The notes beneath the pieces are model-generated. The model was not told the DNA's origin and did not search any database. It was given only the letters and a program-made list of their open reading frames with translations. A program made the translations under genes and the position numbers. A stretch of DNA of 64,000 nt from NCBI RefSeq assembly GCF_029960785.1, contig NZ_JASBQE010000023.1, positions 1-64,000 on the forward strand, written 5' to 3'. This DNA is from Polyangium sp. 15x6. GTDB lineage: Bacteria; Myxococcota_A; Polyangia; Polyangiales; Polyangiaceae. Positions 52,286 through 60,519 of the stretch are shown piece by piece. The first letter of the stretch is position 1, and each line of letters opens with the position of its first letter.

Positions 52286-53284
52286 ATGGCGGATGAGCTT
52301 TCGAGGCGGGGCGTGCTCAAGGTCGTGGCCGCGGCGGCGGCGGTCGCGGGTTGTAAAACCACGAGCAGCGGGACCACGGCAGGCGCAAGCGAGACGAGCG
52401 CGGCGCCGCCGGCCGCTGCATCACCGCCCGTCCCCGCGGCGCCGGCCTCCTCGGCTACGCGGACGCTCGGACGCACGGGCGCGCACGTCGAGGCGGTGTC
52501 GCTCGGCGGCGAGGGGATCTTGCGGACGTGGAACCGCGAGCGCGAGGCCGTGCCGATGATCCTCGAAGCCCTGCGGCTCGGCGTGCGGTATTGCGACACG
52601 GCGCCGGCCTACGCGGGCTCGCTCGATTATTACGGCGAGGCGTTCCGGCAAGCGCCCCCGGGGGCGCGGGATCAGGTTTTTCTCGCCTCGAAGACCCACG
52701 AGCGGAGCCGCGACGGGAGCCTGCGCCTGCTCGACGAGAGCCTGAAGCGGCTGGGGACCAGCCGCCTCGACCTCCTTCAGCTCCACGATCTGCGCACCCG
52801 CGAGGATCTCGACGAGATCTTCGGCAAGGGCGGCGCGATCCAGGCCGTCGAGGCGGCGCGGAAGGACGGCCGGATCCGGTTCGTGGGGATCACCGGGCAT
52901 CACGATCCGGCCATCCTGGTCGAGGCGATGCAGCGATACGATTTCGACACGGTGCTTTGCGCGGTGAACCCTGCCGATCCGGCACGGCTCCCGTTCCTTT
53001 CGACGGTCGTGCCCGAGGCGCGGAAGCGCGGAATGGGCGTGATTGGCATGAAGGTGATGGCCGCGGGGCGGATCCTCGCGGACGGCGCGGCCACGCCCGA
53101 GGAGCTCATCGGGTACGGCGCCCATTTCGCGGATACGGTGATCGTGGGCATGCGGAGCCCGGCCGAGGTGCGGCAGAATCTCGCGATTGGCCGCGCGCTC
53201 GCGCCGCCCTCGAAAGAGGTGCTCGCGGCGCTGGAGCGGAGGCTCGCGCCGCGGGCCGACGAATATTCTTATTTCAAGGCATGA
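52286..53284 (+). CDS. Aldo/keto reductase, Tat-type lipoprotein
   Basis: A 332-residue protein. The N-terminus has SRRGVLK, like a Tat twin-arginine signal, and a lipobox VAGC (Cys23). An Ala/Ser/Pro linker follows to about 60, then an aldo/keto reductase domain (TLGRTGAHVEAVSLGGEG, RYCDTAPAY for the catalytic Asp/Tyr region, DLLQLHDL). Export of such an enzyme as a lipoprotein is unusual for this family and would leave it without cytosolic NADPH. Its stop overlaps the Cys-rich lipoprotein start. Confidence 0.88.
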   Translation: MADELSRRGVLKVVAAAAAVAGCKTTSSGTTAGASETSAAPPAAASPPVPAAPASSATRTLGRTGAHVEAVSLGGEGILRTWNREREAVPMILEALRLGVRYCDTAPAYAGSLDYYGEAFRQAPPGARDQVFLASKTHERSRDGSLRLLDESLKRLGTSRLDLLQLHDLRTREDLDEIFGKGGAIQAVEAARKDGRIRFVGITGHHDPAILVEAMQRYDFDTVLCAVNPADPARLPFLSTVVPEARKRGMGVIGMKVMAAGRILADGAATPEELIGYGAHFADTVIVGMRSPAEVRQNLAIGRALAPPSKEVLAALERRLAPRADEYSYFKA

Positions 53285-54153
53285 GCATGACGCCGAGCTT
53301 CTTCCGTACCGCGCCCCTCGTCGCCCTCGGTTTGCTCGGCGGCTGTCAGGTCGTGCTCGGAATCGAATCGGAGCTGCACCTCGCGACCTGCGAGGATGGC
53401 GAGGTGTACAACACGACGCCCGCCGATTGCCGGCGCGAGGTCTGCAAGGACGGCGAGCTCGTGACCGAGCCGGATCCGGACGATGTCCGGAACGACGTGA
53501 ACGAATGCACGGAGGACGCGTGCGACGGCACGACGCCGGTGAACGCGCCGCGCGCCGCGGATTCGCCCTGCGGTCTCGATGGGCTCTTGCGTTGCGACGG
53601 CGCGGGCAAGTGCCAGGGCTGCGTGGACGATGCGTCGTGCCAGAGCGGACCCGCACAGCCGTGCGCGCCGATCACCTGCCAGCAAGGCATTTGCGTGACG
53701 AACATGGTGCCGCCCGGCACGCTCTTGCCCGATCCGGCCCCGGGCGATTGCATGGCGCCCGCGTGCGGCGCGAATGGCGTGGCCACGACGGTATTCGCGG
53801 CCGATCCGCCCACGCCCCCGTCGCCCTGCATCGCGACGGTGTGCATGGAGGGCATGGCGCAGAGCGGGTTTCGCAACCCCGGGACCGCCTGCTCCGGCGG
53901 GGTCTGCGACGGGAGCGGCAACTGCGTGGCGTGCCTGGAAAACGCCCATTGCGGCGGCGGGACGATGGTCTGCCTGGGCCAGGCCTGCGTGAACCATTGC
54001 ACGGACGGTCTGCAAAACCATGGCGAGACGTACCTGGATTGCGGCGGCGGCTGCCCCGGCTGCGGCATCGGCGCGCCGTGCATGGCCGCGTCCGACTGCG
54101 CCACGAACTACTGCATCGAGGGGATCTGCTGGGATCCGGGCTTCGGGGGCTGA
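53281..54153 (+). CDS. Cys-rich lipoprotein
   Basis: A 290-residue lipoprotein with Cys22 in LLGGC. The mature part has about 30 Cys in short spaced motifs (CDGAGKCQGC, CSGGVCDGSGNCVAC, CGGGCPGCGIGAPC), typical of myxobacterial secreted disulfide-rich proteins. The motif DGLQNHGETYLDCGG is also common in them. It overlaps the aldo/keto reductase by ATGA. Function unknown. Confidence 0.85.
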   Translation: MSMTPSFFRTAPLVALGLLGGCQVVLGIESELHLATCEDGEVYNTTPADCRREVCKDGELVTEPDPDDVRNDVNECTEDACDGTTPVNAPRAADSPCGLDGLLRCDGAGKCQGCVDDASCQSGPAQPCAPITCQQGICVTNMVPPGTLLPDPAPGDCMAPACGANGVATTVFAADPPTPPSPCIATVCMEGMAQSGFRNPGTACSGGVCDGSGNCVACLENAHCGGGTMVCLGQACVNHCTDGLQNHGETYLDCGGGCPGCGIGAPCMAASDCATNYCIEGICWDPGFGG

Positions 54154-54156
54154 GCC

Positions 54157-54528
54157 ATGCAATCCGGGCACATCCTCGTCCACGTCACGACACGCTCGGC
54201 CGAGGAGGCCGAGGCGCTCGGCGCCGCCGCCGTCGCGCGCAGGCTCGCCGCTTCGGCCCAGGTCGAGCCGATCACGACGAGCCATTACCGGTGGAAAGGC
54301 GCGATCCACGCCCACCCCGAGCACCGCGTGACGCTCTTCTCGCGCGCGGCGCTCTGGGATGCGATCGTCGCGTTCGTCCGTGCGAACCATTCCTACGAGC
54401 TGCCGCAGATCGTCGCGACGCCCATCACCATGGGCCTGCCGGAGTTCCTCTCCTGGATCGACGAGAACACGCGCGCGCTGGAGCAAGAGAGCGATGAGGT
54501 ACAAGAAGCTCGGGACGACCTCGATTGA
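54157..54528 (+). CDS. cutA: CutA-like divalent ion tolerance protein
   Basis: A 123-residue protein with the CutA pattern: ILVHVTTRSAEEAEALGAA at the start, TSHYRWKGAIH, and the signature NHSYELPQIVATPI. CutA is a ferredoxin-like trimer of unclear role linked to metal tolerance. It has a C-terminal acidic extension. It overlaps the following aldo/keto reductase by 35 bases. Confidence 0.88.
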   Translation: MQSGHILVHVTTRSAEEAEALGAAAVARRLAASAQVEPITTSHYRWKGAIHAHPEHRVTLFSRAALWDAIVAFVRANHSYELPQIVATPITMGLPEFLSWIDENTRALEQESDEVQEARDDLD

Positions 54529-55450
54529 GGTGAGCGCCGTCATTTTCGGCGGCTGGCAGGCGGGCAAGGAGTCGTGGGTCGGCATCGACGACGCCGCGCA
54601 GATCGCCGCGCACCGGGCGGCCCTCGACGCGGGCGTGACCACGTTCGACACGGCCGAGGAGTACGGAGCCGGGCACAGCGAGCGGATCCTCGCGAAGGCG
54701 CTCGCCGGCGAGCGCGAGCGGATCGTGATCTTGACGAAGGTGTCCTGGAACAACCTGCGTCGGGAGAAGGTGATCGAGGCGTGCGAGCGCTCGCTGAAAA
54801 ACCTCGCGACGGATCGGATCGATCTCTACCAGATTCACTGGCCCGCCGGGAGCTTCGGCAGCGAGGTGGTGCCGATCGAGGAGACGATGGGCGCGCTCGT
54901 GGATCTGAAGGCGCAGGGGAAGATCCGCGCGATCGGCGTATCGAACTTCGACCGACCGCAGCTCGAGGCCGCGAGCCGCGTGGGCCGGGTCGACAGCCTG
55001 CAGCCCTGCTATTCGCTGTTTTTTCGGAAGGCGGTGGAGGACACGCTCTCGTATTGTCAAAAGAACGAGATTTCGGTGCTCGCGTATTCGCCGCTCGCCC
55101 AGGGTCTGCTCACGGGCAAGTTCGGGCGCGGGCACGTGTTCGCCGAGGGCGACAACCGCGTCGACAACCGGCTCTTCAAGGGCGAGACGTTCGCAAAGGC
55201 GCTCGCGGGCCTCGACGAGCTCCGCCCGATCGCCGCGCGGAACGGCGTGCCCCTCACGAACCTCGCGCTCGCGTGGCTCATCGCGCAGGAAGGCGTGGGC
55301 GCGATTGTGGGCGCGAGGAACGAGGCGCAGGCGAGGGAGAATGCGCGCGCGGGGGATGTCACGCTCGGCGCGGCGGATCTCGCGGAGATCGACCGGATCG
55401 GGCGGGCAGTCTCGGATTCCCTGCCGCCCGGATTGATGTGGGACTGGTGA
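54494..55450 (+). CDS. Aldo/keto reductase (cytoplasmic)
   Basis: A 318-residue protein with the standard aldo/keto reductase barrel: TTSIEVSAVIFGGWQAG, DTAEEYGAGHSER (Tyr), the Lys in LTKVSW, IHWPAG (His), GVSNFDRPQ and the C-terminal GARNEAQAREN coenzyme segment. No signal peptide is seen, unlike its neighbour at 52286. It precedes the acyl carrier protein gene by 19 bases and might reduce an aldehyde in that pathway (inference). Confidence 0.9.
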   Translation: MRYKKLGTTSIEVSAVIFGGWQAGKESWVGIDDAAQIAAHRAALDAGVTTFDTAEEYGAGHSERILAKALAGERERIVILTKVSWNNLRREKVIEACERSLKNLATDRIDLYQIHWPAGSFGSEVVPIEETMGALVDLKAQGKIRAIGVSNFDRPQLEAASRVGRVDSLQPCYSLFFRKAVEDTLSYCQKNEISVLAYSPLAQGLLTGKFGRGHVFAEGDNRVDNRLFKGETFAKALAGLDELRPIAARNGVPLTNLALAWLIAQEGVGAIVGARNEAQARENARAGDVTLGAADLAEIDRIGRAVSDSLPPGLMWDW

Positions 55451-55469
55451 TCGCGTAGGATCGCGCGCG

Positions 55470-55889
55470 ATGTCCGAAGCCGCCTCGCCCCCCGTCTCCG
55501 ATCCCGAGATCGCCGCGCAGGTCCGCCAGATCGTCGCCGAGGCGCTCGCCCTCGATCCGGCCGCGGTGAAGAACGAGTCGCTCCTGATGGCCGATCTCGG
55601 CGCCGAGTCGCTCGATTACCTCGACATCGTGTTCAAGATCGAGCGGACGTTCGGCATCCAGATCACGCGGGGCGAGATGCAAAAGGCCGCGCGCGGCGAC
55701 ATGAGCGAGGAGGAGTTCGCGCCGGGCGGCGTCGTCAGCGACAAGGGCCTCGAACGGCTGCGCGAGCTGATGCCGGAGGCGAAGGACCGCATCGTCCCGG
55801 GGCTACGGCCCGTGCAGATCCTGGGGCTGTTCTCCGTGCAGACGTTCGTGAACATGGTGGAAGCGAAGAAGCGGGGCGTGGTGGTCTGA
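55470..55889 (+). CDS. Acyl carrier protein with long C-terminal extension
   Basis: A 139-residue ACP. LMADLGAESLDYLDIVFKIE places the phosphopantetheine Ser at 47. About 60 residues beyond the usual ACP end (from MSEEEFAPGG to the C-terminus) are a distinct extension. It is the only ACP in the window and therefore the likely carrier of the KS/CLF cluster. It is convergent with the SDR gene, with 13 bases between stops. Confidence 0.92.
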   Translation: MSEAASPPVSDPEIAAQVRQIVAEALALDPAAVKNESLLMADLGAESLDYLDIVFKIERTFGIQITRGEMQKAARGDMSEEEFAPGGVVSDKGLERLRELMPEAKDRIVPGLRPVQILGLFSVQTFVNMVEAKKRGVVV

Positions 55890-55902
55890 CAAACGGAGCG
55901 GG

Positions 55903-56646
55903 TCAAAGCCCGCCGTCGATCACCACCTGCCCGCCCGTCATGAACGAGTTCTCGTCCGAGACGAGCCACGCCGCGAGGTCCGCGACCTCCTCCACCGTGC
56001 CGAGCCTGCCGAGCGCCGCTTGCGCCACGTAACTCTCGACGCGGTGCTTCGGCAATCGTGCCGACAAACCTGTCTCGAGCAGGCCCGGCACGAGGCAATT
56101 CACCGCGATTCCGTACCGGCCGACCTCCTTCGCGAGCGCCAGCGAAAACCCGACGAGCGCCGCCTTCGAGGCCGCGTAGTGGACCGGCGCGTCGAGGACG
56201 CGGTCCGCGCCGAACGAGCCCACGTTCAGGATGTGGCCTTTTTTGGCCCGGATCATCGATTTCAACGCCGCGCGCGAGAACAGATACGGGCCCTTCACGT
56301 TCGTATCCATCGCCGCGTCCCACTCCGCCTCCTCCAGCAGCGCGATCGGGAGGACCTGCGTGAGCGCCGCGTTGTTCACGAGCACGTCGATGCCGCCGTA
56401 CGCCGTCTCCACCGCCTTCACCGCGGCCGTCACGTGCGCGGCGTCCGAGACCGAGCCCTTGAGCACGAGCGGCGAGGCGCCCGCGGCTTCGAGCAGCGCC
56501 CGCGTCTCCTCGGCCGCGTCGTCGCGCTCGCGGTACGTGAACGCCACGCGCGCCCCTTCCCGCGCGAAAGCGAGCGCAATCGCGCGGCCGAGATTTCTCG
56601 AGCCGCCCGTCACGAGGCAACGTTTTCCCGAAAGGCGCGCGCTCAT
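55903..56646 (-). CDS. SDR/FabG-like reductase, partner of second radical SAM
   Basis: A 247-residue SDR with GGSRNLG, NNAALTQ, NVGSFGA and the Tyr-X3-Lys HYAASK. It matches the SDR at 34255 in length, order (directly after a radical SAM gene) and four-base overlap. The two differ in side chains around the active site (APVHYCTAKAAIKG versus APVHYAASKAALVG). It is most likely a 3-oxoacyl reductase or dehydrogenase on a modified chain. Confidence 0.9.
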   Translation of the reverse strand: MSARLSGKRCLVTGGSRNLGRAIALAFAREGARVAFTYRERDDAAEETRALLEAAGASPLVLKGSVSDAAHVTAAVKAVETAYGGIDVLVNNAALTQVLPIALLEEAEWDAAMDTNVKGPYLFSRAALKSMIRAKKGHILNVGSFGADRVLDAPVHYAASKAALVGFSLALAKEVGRYGIAVNCLVPGLLETGLSARLPKHRVESYVAQAALGRLGTVEEVADLAAWLVSDENSFMTGGQVVIDGGL

Positions 56647-58118
56647 CGGGTCCTCCCGCGGCCGAGCTGCACGAGCGGCGTCGCGGGACGCGGGGAAAAA
56701 CGCGCGTCGCGCTCGCGGTAGAGGACGTTGTAGGCGCAGGAGGGGACGTTCGAGCCGTCGGGGCCGGGCATGCCGACGCAGCAGCGGCGAATGCGATCCG
56801 TGTCGAAGGTCTCCTCGTCCATGTGGGTGTGCACGTAAATGGCCTTCGTGTGCATCTCGGCGATCCGCATGCGAATGGCCTCGTCCGTGCCCGGCGCGAA
56901 CATGCGCTCGACGAGGTCCTTCAAGGCGGCGAGCACCGCGTCGGCTTCCTCGCATTCGATGTCGCCCGCCCAGAGGCGATTCAACACGTCCGCGAGGATC
57001 TGCTCCATTTCGGGGCCGGGCACGATGTAGAGCTCCTGCGAGAGGAGGCTGCGCAGGTCGTCGCGGCTCATGAAGCGGGTGAACGGGAGCCAGCGGCCGT
57101 CCTTCAAGCGCAAGAGATAGGCAATCTGGTAACAGAGCGGGTGCGCGAGCGGAGACGGGACGAAATCGCGGACCGCGATCCGGCCGCCCGATTGGCGCTC
57201 GATGTCGGAGAGCGCGTCGAACGCGGTGTAGCGCGCGCTGCGCTCGAAGCTCGCGCCGCTCTGGCCCGTGAACGTCATGGGATGGAACTCGACGGAGCGG
57301 ATGAAATCCTTCGAGAGCGCGAGGTCGATGAAAGCCGCGACCTCATGGTCGTTCACGCCACGCGCGAGCACGGGCAGGAGCGTCGTGGCCACCGCGTGTT
57401 TTTCCAGGAGATCGAGGATCTTGAGCTTGGCGTTCAGGTGGTGGCCGCCGAGCATCTTCTTGTTCGCCTCGGGCTCGAAGGAGTCGAACGAGAGAATGAC
57501 GCGGGCGTCGATGCGGGCGAGGCGCTCGAGCAGCGCCTCGTCGCGGAGGAAACGCAGGCCGTGCGTGGAGACGGTGACGCGCCGGACGCCGGCCGAGACG
57601 CACATCTCGACGAGGCGCTCGAATTCAGGGTGCTGCGTGGGTTCGCCGCCGGTGATGTTGATGATACGGCGGTCGGGCGCGACGTGGTCGAGGTGCCGCA
57701 GGATCGCCGCGAGCTCCCCCTCGGACATGTGGTAGGCGCCCTCGTTCTTGTTGTGCGTGTAGCAGATGGGGCAATCGAGGTCGCATTTCGAGGTGATCGG
57801 GACGACCGGGAGGTGATTGCGTTGCTCGTGCTGCTCGCAAGGGCCGCAATCGTAAGGGCAGCCGGCGGAGATGGGGCGCGGCGAGGCGGGGCGTTCGAGG
57901 ACGGAGGCGTGCCGGACGGTGTCCTCGTACCAGTCCGCGGAGCTCGAGACGAGCACCTCCTCGGGGCCGTGCAGCTCGCAGCGCTTGCGCAGGACGATCT
58001 TGCCGGAGGCGCGCACGGTCTCGGCCGGGACCGTGCGCTTGCACGTCCCGCAGAGGCCCATCGTGGCGCCGAGGATCACGCCTTCGTCCGTTACGTCCGC
58101 CATTGCCACTTCAGCCAT
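56643..58118 (-). CDS. Tes/MJ0619-like radical SAM enzyme (second copy)
   Basis: A 491-residue relative of the enzyme at 34995. One N-terminal Cys-rich segment (Cys23/26, Cys47) replaces the longer one, then Cys87/91/94 (AGCPYDCGPCEQH) and radical SAM Cys112, 116, 119. GGEPTQHP and the C-terminal RRCC and PSCAYNVLYR motifs are shared. ATG at 58118 is used; ATG at 58103 is an alternative. It overlaps a membrane-protein gene upstream and an SDR downstream. Confidence 0.87.
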   Translation of the reverse strand: MAEVAMADVTDEGVILGATMGLCGTCKRTVPAETVRASGKIVLRKRCELHGPEEVLVSSSADWYEDTVRHASVLERPASPRPISAGCPYDCGPCEQHEQRNHLPVVPITSKCDLDCPICYTHNKNEGAYHMSEGELAAILRHLDHVAPDRRIINITGGEPTQHPEFERLVEMCVSAGVRRVTVSTHGLRFLRDEALLERLARIDARVILSFDSFEPEANKKMLGGHHLNAKLKILDLLEKHAVATTLLPVLARGVNDHEVAAFIDLALSKDFIRSVEFHPMTFTGQSGASFERSARYTAFDALSDIERQSGGRIAVRDFVPSPLAHPLCYQIAYLLRLKDGRWLPFTRFMSRDDLRSLLSQELYIVPGPEMEQILADVLNRLWAGDIECEEADAVLAALKDLVERMFAPGTDEAIRMRIAEMHTKAIYVHTHMDEETFDTDRIRRCCVGMPGPDGSNVPSCAYNVLYRERDARFSPRPATPLVQLGRGRTR

Positions 58119-58636
58119 TTTCGTACCGCGAAGTCGGTCGCGTGGATGAGAAAAAACCCGAAGACGAGGTTCGTCACCCACGTGGCCCAGAGGGCCGGGG
58201 TGTAGCGCGCGACGGGCGGGAACGGCCGGTGCGCGAGGTTCACGTTGAGCGTGGGCGGCGTCGTGTAATAGGCGAGCACGACCATCGCGGAGAGGAAGGC
58301 GAACGAGACCCACGGAGCCCAGCGCGGCAGGCCCGAGCGGCGGACCTCGAGCGCGCCGACGACGAGCGGCGCGACGTGCACGAGGACCGAGGTCCAGGTG
58401 GTCGTGCGGGTCTCGCAGAGGCCGAAGAGGTACCCCCAGAGGCCGGCGCCGATATGGAAGGAAAAACCAAAGAGGACGAGCGCGGGCTTCTGGAGGAGCA
58501 CGCCGACGGCGAGGACGGCCGTCGCCACGTGGCAGGCGTAGAGCATCTCGGGCAGGAGCCCGTTCGGCATTTTCTCGATGACCGCGTGGAGCACGAGGAC
58601 GACGAAGAGCAGGAGCCCGACCCAGCGCGGCGTCAC
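58091..58636 (-). CDS. Polytopic membrane protein in acyl cluster
   Basis: A 181-residue protein with about five or six membrane helices and few soluble parts. A GTG start overlaps the upstream SDR stop (GTGA), and the end overlaps the radical SAM start. It has scattered His and Tyr residues, with no known motif. Membrane location suggests that the radical SAM product is handled in or moved through the membrane (inference). Confidence 0.75.
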   Translation of the reverse strand: MTPRWVGLLLFVVLVLHAVIEKMPNGLLPEMLYACHVATAVLAVGVLLQKPALVLFGFSFHIGAGLWGYLFGLCETRTTTWTSVLVHVAPLVVGALEVRRSGLPRWAPWVSFAFLSAMVVLAYYTTPPTLNVNLAHRPFPPVARYTPALWATWVTNLVFGFFLIHATDFAVRKWLKWQWRT

Positions 58637-59346
58637 AGGCCCCCCGTGATGGGCAAGACGGAGCCGGTCATCCAGCGATTGTGGAGCGCGAGGCGGGTGA
58701 TGGCGCGCGCCGCCTCGACGGGCGTGCCGACGCGCTGGAGCGCGCTGTACCGCTTGTAATCGGCGAGGCGCGCCGGATCGAGGCTCTCCGAGATGCCGCC
58801 GCCGAGCGCGCCGAGGAGGACGAGGTTCACCCGGACGTCCTTCGGGCCGAGCTCCTTGGCGAGGGCCTGCGTCATGCCGAGCCGCGCTCCCTCGGTCGCG
58901 GCGAAATGCACGGCGGAGGGGATCTTCGCGATGCCGTCGAGCGCCGCCGTGAGGACCACGTCCCCGGGCCTCCCCGCGAGCCGCGCCGCGAACGATTGCA
59001 TGGCGACGTAGACGGAGCGGACGTTGACCGCGTGCATCTCGTCCCAGAGCGCGTCGGTGACGTCCGCGAGCGCGCCCGCGTCGGAGACGACGGCGGCGTG
59101 TACGAGCAGATCGGGCGCGGCGTTTTCGGCGTCGAGCGCGTCGAAGAGGGCGCGGATCGCGGCGGGTTCGGCGAGGTTCGTCCGGAAGGATCGCGCGCCG
59201 GTCTCGGCGGCGAGGGCTTCTGCGACGGCAGCGCCTCGCTGGTACGTGAATGCGACCCGCGCTCCCGCGGCCGCGAGCGCGCGCACGACCTCGCGGCCCA
59301 CGTATCCGCTGCCCCCGAGCACGAGCGCGCGCCGGACGTCGGTCAC
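58633..59346 (-). CDS. SDR-fold protein with altered catalytic residues
   Basis: A 237-residue SDR. The Rossmann motif GGSGYVG and the C-terminal GSVLPITGGL are present. The usual Tyr-X3-Lys is Phe-X3-Glu (VHFAATEGARL), and the Ser region reads VLTAALDG. It is thus probably not an ordinary keto-reductase; a non-catalytic partner or another mechanism is possible. It overlaps both flanking membrane-protein genes by four bases. Confidence 0.8.
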   Translation of the reverse strand: MTDVRRALVLGGSGYVGREVVRALAAAGARVAFTYQRGAAVAEALAAETGARSFRTNLAEPAAIRALFDALDAENAAPDLLVHAAVVSDAGALADVTDALWDEMHAVNVRSVYVAMQSFAARLAGRPGDVVLTAALDGIAKIPSAVHFAATEGARLGMTQALAKELGPKDVRVNLVLLGALGGGISESLDPARLADYKRYSALQRVGTPVEAARAITRLALHNRWMTGSVLPITGGL

Positions 59347-60440
59347 GAGGCAGACTCCAGGCCGAGTTCGAATCGCAACGTTTGATCCTCGCGCACGTGC
59401 CAGATCTTTTGATCGATGTAGTAATGGTGGAAGAAAATGCCCCAGTAAATCACGAGAAAGAGATCGGGGAGCGCGGCGCCGCGCGAGACGGGTGCGAGGC
59501 TCGGGAGGACGCCGCGCGCCGCGTTGAGCGCGAGGTATCCGAGCGAGACGAGGACGAACGCGGCATACGCCGCGAGCGGGCGGCGGCCGAACCGGGCCAC
59601 GAGCGAGCGCGCGTCGTTGCCCTCGAAGCGGCGCCGGGAGACGGCCGCCACGATGCCGAGGTAATTCACGCCGTGCACGATTCCCCCGACGACCGTGGAC
59701 GCCATGAACGCCTGCTCGGGGTCCTCGGGGCGCGGGACGAGAGGCTCGAAGGAGCCGACGACGAACAGCGCAAAGAGCGGGAGGCCGAGCGCGGGGCCGA
59801 GCAAATACAGGAGGGGACGTTCGTCCTCGTCGCGGAAGCGGGTTCGTCGGTAAATGCCATACGCGATCGTCGCGACGAGGAGCAGGCCGAGGAGAGCGAG
59901 CCCGAGGAGAGCGAGGAAGCGCGGTGGATCCGCGGGCAAGCCGAGGAAGATACGATTCTGCGGGTGGCCGAACGAGAAGAGGCCAAAGGCGAGCCAGAGG
60001 GCGCCGTGCAAGAAGAGGCGATCGGTCTTGCGTGCTGGGAGCGCGGTGCGCGCGTGGTGCTGGTAGATGGCGAGGACGCCGTACGATTGCCGGACGGCAT
60101 GGTGAAAACTCCAGAGCGCCGCGACGAGGAGGAAAAGATCCATCGGCGCGCGCAGGCCCATGACGCGCGTGAGAGTCCACGCGGCGAGGCCGGGCAGGAG
60201 AAAGGCGAGGCTCCCGGCGAGCAGGCGGCCGCGGCGCGCGCGGAAGCCCGGGTCGAGGTAGGTGCGGGTCCAGGTGGCCGCGAGGTGCGGGCCGTCGACG
60301 AGGACGAGGAAGGCCACGAAGAGGGGCACGACCGCCCGCGGGACGGCGAGCGCGAAGGCCCCGACGAGCGCGGCGAGGAGCGCGCTGCCGAAGAAAAACG
60401 CGAGGTCGAAGCGGCGACCCCCGATCCATCCGGCCTTCAC
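59343..60440 (-). CDS. Polytopic membrane protein with His motifs
   Basis: A 365-residue protein with about eight to ten membrane helices. His clusters occur at helix ends (DGPHLAATWTRTY, SFHHAVRQSYG, YQHHARTA, FFHHYYIDQKIWH), reminiscent of membrane di-iron hydroxylases/desaturases, although the spacing does not match a known family. It heads the second acyl operon and its stop overlaps the SDR start. A metal-dependent lipid modification is plausible. Confidence 0.75.
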   Translation of the reverse strand: MKAGWIGGRRFDLAFFFGSALLAALVGAFALAVPRAVVPLFVAFLVLVDGPHLAATWTRTYLDPGFRARRGRLLAGSLAFLLPGLAAWTLTRVMGLRAPMDLFLLVAALWSFHHAVRQSYGVLAIYQHHARTALPARKTDRLFLHGALWLAFGLFSFGHPQNRIFLGLPADPPRFLALLGLALLGLLLVATIAYGIYRRTRFRDEDERPLLYLLGPALGLPLFALFVVGSFEPLVPRPEDPEQAFMASTVVGGIVHGVNYLGIVAAVSRRRFEGNDARSLVARFGRRPLAAYAAFVLVSLGYLALNAARGVLPSLAPVSRGAALPDLFLVIYWGIFFHHYYIDQKIWHVREDQTLRFELGLESAS

Positions 60441-60519
60441 GGGACCAGCCTACCACGGCGAAGGTGAGCCCCATTCGAGCATCTCGCGCGTCCCAGCGAC
60501 GCGGTCGCCGAGGGCGATG

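Noticed and set aside
53281-54153. The Cys-rich protein as a RiPP precursor
   Set aside because: It is a 290-residue lipoprotein with widely spread Cys and no modifying enzyme next to it.
34255-60440. Calling the cluster a ladderane or aryl polyene pathway outright
   Set aside because: Key partners (phytoene-desaturase-like genes, MMPL exporter, LolA, ammonia lyase) are not visible, so only a general radical-modified acyl pathway is claimed.
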